This document shows, one piece after another, positions 28,201-40,200 of a DNA stretch of 64,000 bases. The stretch is from Turnera subulata (Eukaryota; Streptophyta; Magnoliopsida; Malpighiales; Passifloraceae), in NCBI GenBank assembly GCA_028386065.3, contig JAKUCV010005769.1:127830-191829 (forward strand), written 5' to 3'. Below the pieces are notes generated by a model. The model was not told where the DNA came from, did no database searches, and worked only from the letters and a program-made list of their open reading frames with translations. Position 1 is the stretch's first letter. Each line of letters opens with the position of its first letter. Both the position numbers and the translations under genes were made by a program.

Positions 28201-31200
28201 GCAGTCATCAACGGTTCGTGTGGATACCGTAGAGGAGCCGGATTTCTTGTCGGGTTCTTGCTGATTCTACACTACAGTTGGGTGAAAGACCTCAACCAAG
28301 GAAGGTACAAAAAATTGTTATTCGGTTTGGTTAGCTTCACTTGGATCCTCCATGAGTACCGGGTCTTTCCGCTGCATTTTGATTGTCAAGTTTGCATGCC
28401 CGGCTACTTACAATTTCATCCCCTAATTTTATAACACGTTACCAGCAAGAGTCTCTAGCCTACTGAGGTACTTATTTCTAAAAGTTTTCTTATTACTGCT
28501 TTCGTCATTTCTATATATACATATGTAGTAGTAATATTGGTGGGTTAAATGACACAGCTTGTCCTCTAACTTTTTTGATTTCAATATTTATATCCCTTTC
28601 TTTGTAATTTGAATATTTTTGTCCCTTAACCTGATAAAAATCAAACAATGTTATCCGGTTTACCTGTTATAGTAGGTAAGCCAATAGGAAGATGACACTT
28701 GTCATCTGCGACTGGCCAATATAAATTTTTTAATACTTTATCGTTTTCTTTCATTTATATTTTTAAACAAAATAATAATAATGAATAATATTTTTATTAT
28801 TTAAAAAATTAAAACAAATAAATACATAAATCAATATTTACCCAATCTAATTTTTTTAATACTTTGGATATTGACATGTGTATGTGAATTGAACCTTTAA
28901 CCCGAGTAATCCAGAATCCAAATCCGTGTTGGCCCGAGAACCACAATGGGTTGGTGGATTCTGTTTGCCCAGGACGACCACATATGCGGCGGCGGCTGAG
29001 ACGGCGTACGCCGCTGTGCTCAACGGTTCCACACAGCGGCAATGGTTCGTGTTCCCTTCCCCGCAACGGCCGCATCGGGGCGGTGAAGAGGCGGAGGAGG
29101 CAGTGAGCCTTCCCCGGAGCGTGTTGTGTGTCGCGCACCTCTTCCTCACCATCGGCATCGACGACGACGACTGCGACTCGCTCCCTCCGTGGGTTCTGAG
29201 CTGCAGGCCGAGACTGGGGATGGCGGATCTAGACGTGGCTGCTGCGGGTCGTGGTTGTCAGAGCGGCAGTCTTCGTGGCTGCTGCTCCCGTCCTGACCTG
29301 CGACGGAACCGCCTGACGCCGGTGTTGTTGGCTGCAGCAGCTACCTCTGTGGTGGCTGCAGTCGTCTTCTCCGGCGGGCTGACGGCGTGTTGGGTAAATA
29401 TTGAATTATGTATTTATTTGTTTTTATTTTTTAAAATAAAAAAATATTATTCATTATTATTATTTTGTTTAAAAATATAAATGAAGGAAAACAATAAAGT
29501 ATAAAAAAAATTTACATTCGCAGATGACAAGTGTCATCTTCCTATTGGCTTACCTGCTATAACAGGTAAACTGGATAACATTGTTTGATTTTTATCAGGT
29601 TAAGGGATAAAAATATTCAAATTACAAAGAAAGGGATATAAACATTGAAATCGAAAAAGTTAGAGGACAAGCCGTGTCATTTAACCAATATTGGTGAAAG
29701 CTTTATCGAGTAAGCGTATATCCTTTCTACATATAGTAGTAATATTGCTGAAAGACTTATCGAATAAGCATATATCCTTCCTATATATATACATTAGTAG
29801 TATTTTTGAAAATTTATCGAGTAAGCGTATATATACTACATATTTTTTATTATTATCATACTACTCTTATTACTTATTTTATGTGTTTCGTTATTACTTC
29901 ATTATTGTTATCAAGGCCAACAAAACTTGAATTCGAGGCCCTAGATATTTTCGAAAGAAATTTATCATGGGCACAAGATGCTAAAATGCATTTAGATGCT
30001 AATGTCTGGGAGATACCTTAACATAAAGAAACAAAGCATCTAGTTTAAATAAGGCGAAGGCTATAATTTTTCTCCGCCACCATCTTCATGACAGTGTGAA
30101 CACTGAATACCTTATTATCAAAGATCTCGTAGATCTTTGGAAGGATTTAAAAAAAGGTATGACCACCAGAAGATGGTCATTATTCCAAGAGCTTGTTATG
30201 AGTATAAGCATCTAAGGTTGAAAGATTTTAAATCTGTGCACGAATATAATTTAGCAATGTTTTAAATAAGCTCTCAAATGAAATTGTATGAGAAAATATT
30301 ATTGATGCTGATAAGTTAAATAAATTTTTTTCTATTACTTATACATCAAATGTGCTCCTACAGTAGCAATATCATGAAGAAAGTTTCACGAAATTTTAGA
30401 ATTTATTTCATGCCTCCTTGTGACCGAACAAAATAATGAGCTATTAATGAAAAATCTTGAATCTCATCTAACTGGCTCTGCTCCATTCCCTGAAGTGAAT
30501 GCGGCCGTATAACGATAATTGTGATTGTGGCCATGAATAGGCTGTTGGTCACGAACCTGTCATATAGTAATGCATGTGGTAGAAATTTATCAAGTGTTCC
30601 TGAAAGACAAATCTAAGATTGTTGAAACTAAATTTGTTCAAGATGATGACCATAAGGCCAACTTCTAGATGGATTCATTTCTATATATTATTCTTTACCT
30701 TGCTTAACCTGAAGGTGCAAGTGAATATATACGTTTATGACAAAAATACAAAAGAAAAGCTGATTTTATTTTTATGTTCAACTTTATCATGTTATGTAAC
30801 AGCCCGGGTAAAAATTTTGGATTTTTACCGGGGCTGTAAAAGTCCTTTTACCGTGATTTACTGTTGAATTAATCTTGGGTAATTAATTCAAGGTAAATCG
30901 GGCGTCGTTTTTCGAAACCGAGAGTTTTTCCGCGCTCGGGAGAATCTTTCTAACTAACCGAGCCTCGGTTTTCAGTTCCGAGACTTGGACGATGCTCAGG
31001 AGAATTAATCGGATTTTCCGAGCCCAAGTCATATTTTTGGACTCGGGACGAAAAATTACGGTTATGCCCCTGTCCTCTCCCCTTTTCTTCTTTTCTTTTC
31101 TTTTTTTCTCCTTTCTCTTTTTTCTTTCTTTTCTCCTTCTCTTTTTTATTCCAGCCGCCGACCTTCCCTTTCTCCTTTCCCTCCCGTGACCAACCGGTGC

Positions 31201-34200
31201 CCCACTCCTATCTTTTCCTCTCTATTTCAATTTTGTTTTCTTTTCCTTTTGTTTTCTTTATTTCCTCTTCTCCTCCTCTCGGTTTCTCACGCCCTTCCTC
31301 TGCACCCTCTCCCCCATTTCCTCTTCCTTTTTCCTCCTCCTCTCTTCCTCTCCCCTGTCCCTTGCCACCAGTCGCCGGCGCCACCGCTCCACCTCCTCTT
31401 CCTGCTTCTCCTTCCTCTCTCCACCGAGCCGCCATCAACCACCTGTGAGCCACTGACCCGACATCACCTTCAACTCCCTTTCCTTCCTTCTCTTCCTCCC
31501 TCGCTATCGCCTCTCACCGCGCCGCCTCTGGCAGCAGTGGCCATGGACAGTGGCGGGACGACCAGGAAGCGGAGTCACTTCCTCCTTCTTCCTTCCTTCC
31601 AAGCGCCTCCACCCCCACGGCAGTTAACGACCAAGGCCGGACCACCACCGACAGTAGCCAGCCGTCTCGATCTGCAGCCACCAGCACCAGCACCTCGCCG
31701 CCCTCGTCCCCTTTTCCTTGCACCGCAGCTCGCTCCCGTTCTGCCGTGCCGTCGGCCGAGTCGTCCTCAACCATGCTCGGGTGTTGCCGATTTGGACTTC
31801 ACCGAGTCAATGGTGAGTTAAGTCTAATGAGATGGGCTGTTAATTAGTGGGTAATGGCTGATGGTCTTGGTTGGTCCATGGGCTTAAACGTTTGGACCCA
31901 ACCTTTGGACCTGGAAATTGTCCTGGGCAACTAAAATTTGGATAGAATAATTAACTTGGACTTTGGTAAGTTTAATAATTTAATTAGCTAAAAAAAATCT
32001 GGGTAAGTGATATTGAGACTAAATGGATAATTATTTCTTAAATGTGGAACCATGATTAGGATTTGAATTATGCTCCCAGAATAATATTAACACCAATTAG
32101 TCAATATCGTTAATAATACAATTAATAATTCTATTGTGACTACTAATTTGATGAATAAATCAATTTGTATGACTGATAACCTTACTAACAGTTTTTGGAA
32201 TTGATGATTTGATTATTTTAAGTCGAAGAATAATTAAATGCTCAAGGTCATATGCAAGCCATAATATGATGAGGATGGATAATGATTTAAACGGTATTAT
32301 ATATATACTATGGATACAAATGGTAATATATAAATGGGATATGACTGATTTTGGAATTAAGGTAATAATCTTCTTATGAATAGTTGGAAATATGTAAATG
32401 CTATAATTTTCAGAAAGATTATTTCATAGAAATTATATTTGTTAAAGGATATTTGATATGGGAAATAAATAGCTTAACGGAAATTATTTTGGAAAATATA
32501 TACTTACGGTAAATATTTTCTTTTGGGAAAGAATATAAATACTCCTGAAAAATATTTTTGAAAAGAGTTTTAATTAAAGTATGGTACCGAAATTATATTC
32601 GGAAATACGTACAGTATAATATTTTCGGTAAAAGATGATAATAACGGATATGAACCGGGATGGGATTATTTCGCAGTATTGGCATCATAGTATACCGATT
32701 ATGTGCATTTATGTAAATATATGGTTTTGTTGTGTAGGTTATGATATCGGGCAGTTTCCCGAGGAACCAGCGTCGGACCGGCCATTATTTCCGGAGTTGA
32801 GTAATCGGTCAAGGTGAGGATGGATTTCCTTCAATATGTGCCTGTATTACTCGGTATTGTGTTTGATGTTTATTGCACTGTTGGCTGTTGCTTTTGTTGT
32901 GATTGTTGTCGGGATGTTTATCCCAGTATTTTGATTCGGTATTTTTGGGATGTTTATCCCCGTGTTGATTTTCTGTGTCTTTTGGTTCAAAGTGTAGTGG
33001 AATAATTAATATTAAATTGTGATAAGGATGTCTATCCTTGATTTTGGATAGGGATGTCTATCCCGGTATTTTAGTAGGGATGTCGATCCCTGTGATTTGA
33101 TTTTGATGATCATAATATAATTGTCACGTGATAAGTAGTGGTACGACTCGATTGTTTAAGACTGTTTCGTGGTGGCCGTGACCTGGGTTCTTGTGATAAG
33201 CATGTCTATGCTTGGGATGTCTATCCCGTGATTATTTTTGGGATGTCTATCCCTGGGTTCGTATTTTTGGGATGTCGATCCCTGGGTTCTCTGGATTTGG
33301 TCTGGCACCCGGAATGTGTTGATAACCAGGTATGACCTCTAGCTTATCCGTGACGGGGCCCGGAAAGATAAAATTGGAAATTGGATTTTATTTGAGTCTT
33401 TTCGGTCTTGGACCGGTTTTGGGTCTTGTCCTTTGGTTTGACTGTTATGTTTAGACCTTGAGTATTTATAGTTGCATATTGATTGTCTTTCCTTCGTCGG
33501 TGAGCACTTCGGACTCACCCCTCACCTGCGGGCTTTCATCCCGTAGGATGGATTATTTGTGGTACAGGATTGGTGCATTCCAAACAGGCTGCGGCGTTAT
33601 CCCTTGGACAGGACTTGGATCCATAGTTTGCATCTTTGTCGCATGTTTTTGTGAGTTTTTAAGTCTTCCGTTGTGCATTACTTTTGATATTGTTGGGCCG
33701 TTGGGCCAGTTATGTTGTTATTATTTTTGGGCTGTTGAGCCCGGGTTATCTGTTGTATACACTGTATGCTGGGCTTGATTTTTGTTGGGTTGTCACAGTT
33801 CCGGCGCGTGTTTACTGTGTATGGTAAATACGGGTCGGGGCGTTTCATTTTGGTAGCGGAGCAGGCGTTAGGTCTTGTTGGGCAGTCTTTGAGTGTTGTT
33901 GTCCTTGTTTGCATAGTTCGCTCCATTTTGTTTATTATTTTTATATCATTTTAGTTAGTGCATTATGGATCCAGTCAAGGGACGCCAGCTGTCGCAGAAC
34001 ATACACATAAGAGGTAATGATGCCATAAATAAGCGGAAATATAAATATTATTAATATTGCAAATATTAATATTTCAAACATAGATATTACATTGATTTTT
34101 TTTAAAAAAGAAAATACATTTATCGCCTTGGAACGACATTGACCCTGAAGCTAGTGGGGTCGTTGTTGATGTTGACCTGGATGCTATCGCTCCACGAGAA

Positions 34201-37200
34201 CCACATGCTGCCTGCGTTGTTCTGGCCGGGAAGCTCGAACCGGTTTGCTTGAGGGAACCGGAGTGGGATGAGACCGTGGTCGTCTTGAGGTTGCCACTGG
34301 GTCTCCGTCAGAAGAACCATGTTTGGTTTGTATTGGTTCTTCAGGTCCCTCAGAGTACGCGAGAACTCCTGGGAACGCCTTGTGACTCCTCTGCAGTTCC
34401 ACACCAGTAGTCGGGCCTTGGGCCAAGTTACGGGCAGACGAGTGACTCTGGGCATGCTTTGGGCCGTCATCGAGAGCTGGTAGTAGGTGCCTTGCTCCAG
34501 GGTATGGCAAGTGGACTCTAGGTTGAACTCTTGAAGCCTTTCAGAGATGAAGAACATGATGGAGTTTGCCGATCCGTAGTAGGAGATCCTCAGAGTGCCA
34601 TGGTCCTCCAGGAAGAACGTCTCTTCCGTGGGAGTGATGAAGAACCGCGATGAATAGAGTTCGTCGACGAAGACCAGACGCGGCATCCTGCCGAGCTCGT
34701 TCGGTAGCTCTTCTGGACGCTCGTTGACCATGCTGTAGGCCAGCTGGTTTCTTCTGCCTAGATTGGCACCTTCGACGAAGAAGACGGATGAGGGAGCAGG
34801 CATGTTGTCTCGACGTGTGGTGTTTTGTTTGCTGAACATTGTGGTTTTGGTTGCCTGGATGTTTTGTTTGCTTTTAAAATGCTTTTGATGATTTACACCT
34901 CACCGCTCCGTTTCTTTTATACTCTTATGGGGAGCGTGTTTACTGTTTTCGATTTTTAAGATTTGCTTTTTGAAAATTTGCCGTTGCTTTCATTTATTGC
35001 TTTGTTACTTTGTACGTTTTCGGGCTACCAATGCCAGAGTTTTTCAGCCTTTTTCCATCTCATGATTTTCTTTCGCTCTGGCTACTTTGTCTTTTCTTTT
35101 CATGGTTTTACTATATTTTTCTGCATCTTTTATCACATGCATCCGTGACCGTTGAGGCTAGACAGATGGGACCATACCTCGAGTAGAGCGCATGTGCGAC
35201 AAGTTTACAGCTGTTCGGACATCGTGGAGAGATACGAGACCTGATAGACGTTTTTGGCTCATGCGGAATTTGTGAACAAGTGGGTAACGTCTCTTTCGAG
35301 GGACACAGGACGCTCTCGTGATCGTCACCGTGCGAGTTATCGGTCGTCTTTTCCATGAGGAGGACAGACGACACCGTTAGTTGCGTGTTACGTTTCTTGG
35401 GTTCGAAGGTGTTTACGTCCGATACGAGCACCGATCATGAAAACGTGTTTTTGTTTTAATTTCTTTATGTTTTGAATTTGTTAAACAAGTTTTGTTTTAA
35501 ATTTCTTTATATTTGATTTTATATTCTTATAGTTGATTTTTATTTTGCTTTGAGATGTTTTATTTTTCTATTTAACGAGAAATTTCATAACACAAGAGAT
35601 TTTGATTTAAAAAAGGAAATTTATTTTATTTATATAATAATAGTTTTACAACAGGAGAAGAAGTACTCTATTGAGTTACTTGCTTCTCTAGATCTTTTAC
35701 AAGTTTTTGGACGGTTTTCATGTGAGGGAATAGCTCCGCGCACGCCAGCTCTATCTGCAACACCGCCGAGCTGATCTTCTTCAGTGAGACGTTCAGCTGC
35801 GTCAGTGTCTGCTGTGGAGTGCTGCTCTCAGCTACCGCCTTGCCCTTCTTATCCTCAGCTTTCTTGGGAGCACGTTTCTTTCGCCGTCTGCTGGAGACGA
35901 CCATGTGTTCCTTCAGGCCGATGATGTTGGTTTTGAACCGCTTCTTCGGAGGTTCCTCATCGGAGCTTGTCGGGAAGGCAGTGCCACCTATTTAGTTGTT
36001 GTTCTCGGAGTCTGAGGTAGTCCTTGTCCTCAGTGGAGAGTCCATGACTGTGTGTGAGTATGCCATTCATGAGGTTTGGTTTTTATAGAGGACGAGATGT
36101 CGCTTAAGGGTATAAGAGGTATCTCATGTTGAGTTTGGACACCTGGCAGAGTGTGCCAGAAGCTTATCGTGGTAGGACCCACGGATAAGACGGAATTTCG
36201 GTGACGAAATTGTTTTTAAGGTGGGTAGACTGTAACAGCCCGGGTAAAAATTTTGGATTTTTACCGGGGCTGTAAAAGTCCTTTTACCGTGATTTACTGT
36301 TGAACTAATCTTGGGTAATTAATTCAAGGTAAATCGGGCGTCGTTTTTCGAAACCGAAAGTTTTCCCGCGCTCGGAGAATCTTCCTAACTAACCGAGCCT
36401 CGGTTTTCAGTTTCGAGACTTGGACGATGCTCAGGAGAATTAATCGGATTTTCCGAGCCCAAGTCAAATTTTTTGACTCGGGACGAAAAATTACGGTTAT
36501 GCCCCTGTCCTCTCCCCTTTTCATCTTTTCTTTTCTTCTTTTCTCCTTTCTCTTTTTTCTTTCTTTTCTCCTTCTCTTTTTTATTCCAGCCGCCGGCCTT
36601 CCCTTTCTCCTTTCCCTCCCGTGATCAACCGGTGCCCCACTCCTATCTTTTCTTCTCTATTTCACTTTTGTTTTCTTTTCCTTTTGTTTTCTTTATTACC
36701 TCTTCTCCTCCTCCAGGTTTCTCACGCCCTTCCTCCGCACCCTCTCCCCCATTTCCTCTTCCATTTTCCTCCTCCTCTCTTCCTCTCCCTGTCCCCTGCC
36801 ACCAGTCGCCGGCGCCACCGCTCCACCTCCTCTTCCTGCTTCTCCTTCCTCTCTCCACCGAGCCGCCATCAACCACCTGTGAGCCACTGACCCGACATCA
36901 CCTTCCCCTCCCTTTTCCTTCCTTCTCTTCCTCCCCTGCTGCCGCCTCTGGCAGCAGTGGCCATGGACCGAGGCGAGACGACCAGGAAACGGAGTCACTT
37001 CCTCCTTCTTCCTTCCTTCCAGACGCCTCCACCCCCACGGCAGTTGACGACCAAGGCCGGACCACCACCGACAGCAGCCAGCCGTCTCGATCTGCAGCCA
37101 CCAGCACCAGCACCTCGCCGCCCTCATCTCCTTTTCCTTGCACCGCAGCTCGCTCCCGTTCCGCCGTGCCGTCGGCCGAGTCGTCCTCAACCATGCTCGG

Positions 37201-40200
37201 GTGTTGCCGATTTGGACTTCACCGAGTCAATGGTGAGTTAAGTCTGATGAGATGGGCTCTTAATTAGTGGGTAATGGCTGATGGTCTTGGTTGGTCCATG
37301 GGCTTAAACGTTTGGACCCAACCTTTGGACCTGGAAATTGTTCTGGGCAACTAAAATTTGGATAGAATAATTAACTTGGATTTTGGTAAGTTTAATAATT
37401 TAATTAGCTAAAAAAAATCTGGGTAAGTGATATTGAGACTAAATGGATAATTATTTCTTAAATCTGAAACCATGATTAGGATTTGAATTATGCTCCCAGA
37501 ATAATATTAACACCAATTAGTCAATACTGTTAATAATACAATTAATAATTCTATTGTGGACTACTAATTTGATGAATAAATCAATTTGTATGACTGATAA
37601 CCTTACTAACCGTTTTTGGAATTGATGATTTGATTATTTTAAGTCGAAGAATAATTAAATGCTCAAGGTCATATGCAAGCCATAATATGATGAGGATGGA
37701 TAATGATTTAAACGGTATTATATATATACTATGGATACAAATGGTAATATATAAATGGGATATGACTGATTTTGGAATTAAGGTAATAATCTTCTTATGA
37801 ATAGTTGGAAATATGTAAATGCTATAATTTTCAGAAAGATTATTTCATAGAAATTATATTTTTTAAAGGATATTTGATATGGGAAATAAATAGCTTAACG
37901 GAAATTATTTTGGAAAATATATACTTACGGTAAATATTTTCTTTTGGGAAAGAATATAAATACTCCTGAAAAATATTTTTGAAAAGAGTTTTAATTAAAG
38001 TATGGTACCGAAATTATATTCGGAAATACGTACGGTATAATATTTTCGGTAAAAGATAATAATAACGGATATGAACCGGGATGGGATTATTTCGCAGTAT
38101 TGGCATCATAGTATGCCGATTATGTGCATTTATGTGAATATATGGTTTTGTTGTGTAGGTTATGATATCGGGCAGTTTCCCGAGGAACCGGCGTCGGACC
38201 GATCATTATTTCTGGAGTTGAGTAATCGGCCAAGGTGAGGTTGGATTTCCTTCAATATGTGCCTGTATTACTCGGTATTGTGTTTGATGTTTATTGCACT
38301 GTTGGCTGTTGCTTTTGTTGTGATTGTTGTCGGGATGTTTATCCCAATATTTTGATTCGGTATTTTTGGGATGTTTATCCCCGTGTTGATTTTCTGTGTC
38401 TTTTGGTTCAAAGTATAGTGGAATAATTAATATTAAATTGTGATAAGGATGTCGATCCTTGATTTTGGATAGGGATGTCTATCCCGGTATTTTGGTAGGG
38501 ATGTCGATCCCTGTGATTTGATTTTGATGATCATAATATAATTGTCACGTGATAAGTAATGGTACGACTCGATGGTTTAAGACTGTTTCGTGGTGGCCGT
38601 GACCTGGGTTCTTGTGATAAGCATGTCTATGCTTGGGATGTCTATCCCGTGATTATTTTTGGGATGTCTATCCCTGGGTTCGTATTTTTGGGATGTCGAT
38701 CCCTGGGTTCTCTGGATTTGGTCTGGCACCCGGAATGTGTTGATAACCAGGTCCGACCTCTAGCTTATCCGTGACGGGGCCCGGAAAGATAAAATTGGAA
38801 ATTGGATTTTATTTGAGTCTTTTCGGTCTTGGACCGGTTTTGGGTCTTGTCTTTTGGTTTGACTGTTATGTTTAGACCTTGAGTATTTATAGTTGCATAT
38901 TGATTGTCTTTCCTTCGTCGGTGAGCACTTCCGACTCCTCCCTCACCTGCGGGCTTTCATCCCGTAGGATGGATTATTTGTGGTACAGGATTGGTGCATT
39001 CCAGACAGGCTGCGGCGTTATCCCTTGGACAGGACTTGGATCCATAATTTGCATCTTTGTCGCATACAGTGTTTTTGTGAGTTTTTAAGTCTTCTGCTGT
39101 GCAGTACTTTTGATATTGTTGGGCCGTTGAGCCAGTTATGTTGTTATTGTTGTTATTATTTTTGGGCTGTTGAGCCCGGGTTATCTGTTGTATACACTGT
39201 ATGCTGGGCTTGATTTTGGTTGGGTTGTCACAGTTCCGGCGCGTGTTTACTATGTACGGTAAATACGGGTCGGGGCGTTTCATGTTATCATGTGTTATAT
39301 TTTATTTTATTTATTTTTTTTATCTTTTACTTTCACTTATATTTATATTGCAATATCTTATATCTGTTAAATTTTTATTATGAATATGAAGCTATGAATA
39401 TAGTTTCTAGAGTAATGACCCGAGCATTTGTTCTGAAGACAATACAGTAACACATTCCTTATTCTTTTCTTTATGTTTGAAAAGGTATGCGTTAGTACAA
39501 TCTCTGGTAGTGTAGAAATGATTGAAGGCTCCAAAAGAGCTCAAATTTTACTACCGAAAGGAATACAAATAATTATTGAAGATGTTTTTATTCTCTTTAG
39601 ATGTCTCAAAGCAATTTGTTGAGTTTTAAAGATATCTATTTAAACGTATACCATATTGAGACAACGAATGAAAGAGATACTGAATATCTCTATGTTACAA
39701 AGGTTATTGCCGCATGTAACAAAGAAGTCATGGAAAAATTACTTATATTATCCTCTGGATTGTACTACACATATATTCGAGTCATTAAAAGTTATCATAT
39801 CCAGAAGCTAGGACCAGCCTGAAGCTGGCAAATGAATTCAAAATTTGGCATGATCGATTAGACCATCCCAGGTCAATAATGATGTACGTAATTATTAAAA
39901 AGATTCATCTGTTCTTTCATTGAAAAGCCAGAAGTTTTTCAATCCAATAAATTTTCATGGGCTGCTTGCTCATAAGGAAAATTAATTATTTGGCTTTCAT
40001 ATGATAAAGTTGGCCTAAAATCACTAGCATTTAAGGAAAGAATTCAAGGAGATATTTGTGGACCTATATATCCTCTATGTGAATCATTTAGGTATTTTAT
40101 GATTCTAATCGATTCATCGACTAGATGGTCTCATGTGTGCTTATTGTCTTCACGCAATTTAGCATTTGCTTATTACTACAATTAATCAAATTGCGAGCAC

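Larger units (their letters stand above)
20246..28412 (+). mobile_element. Full-length Ty1-copia retrotransposon (defective)
   Basis: 8.17 kb. LTRs 20246-21757 and 26902-28412 (TGTTAGTGTAAT ... GGCTACTTACA), flanked by ATTTT / ATTTC, a 5-bp duplication with one change. Primer site, gag, protease, integrase, reverse transcriptase and RNase H appear in copia order, then a polypurine tract CAAGTGGGAGAT. Coding is broken by several nonsense codons and frameshifts. It sits in the 5' LTR of the outer copia. Confidence 0.93.
30795..39282 (+). mobile_element. Non-autonomous LTR retrotransposon with antisense reading frames (LARD-like)
   Basis: 8.49 kb. LTRs 30795-33847 and 36231-39282 (TGTAACAGCCCGGG ... 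GGGGCGTTTCA), perfect duplication TGTTA at 30790-30794 and 39283-39287. Internal region 2383 bp with primer site, a vestigial gag start, two minus-strand reading frames and a polypurine tract AAGGTGGGTAGAC preceded by GTGACGAAATT. The ends match plant Tekay/Del chromoviruses, but gag-pol is gone, so mobilisation in trans is inferred. LTRs are nearly equal in length (3053 and 3052 bp), so the insertion is fairly recent. Confidence 0.92.

Noticed and set aside
31186..31821. 211-codon Pro/Ser/Leu-rich open frame in the 5' LTR (and 264 codons at 36473-37267)
   Set aside because: Lies in pyrimidine-rich LTR DNA that is open in several frames on both strands; low complexity, no ATG context or domain.
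35111..35431. 106-codon antisense open stretch between ORF1 and ORF2
   Set aside because: Starts with GTG and not ATG, has no TATA box at the right distance, and sits where the ORF2 promoter should be.
30795..39282. Autonomous chromovirus
   Set aside because: No reverse transcriptase, integrase or chromodomain is present in the 2.4-kb internal region.
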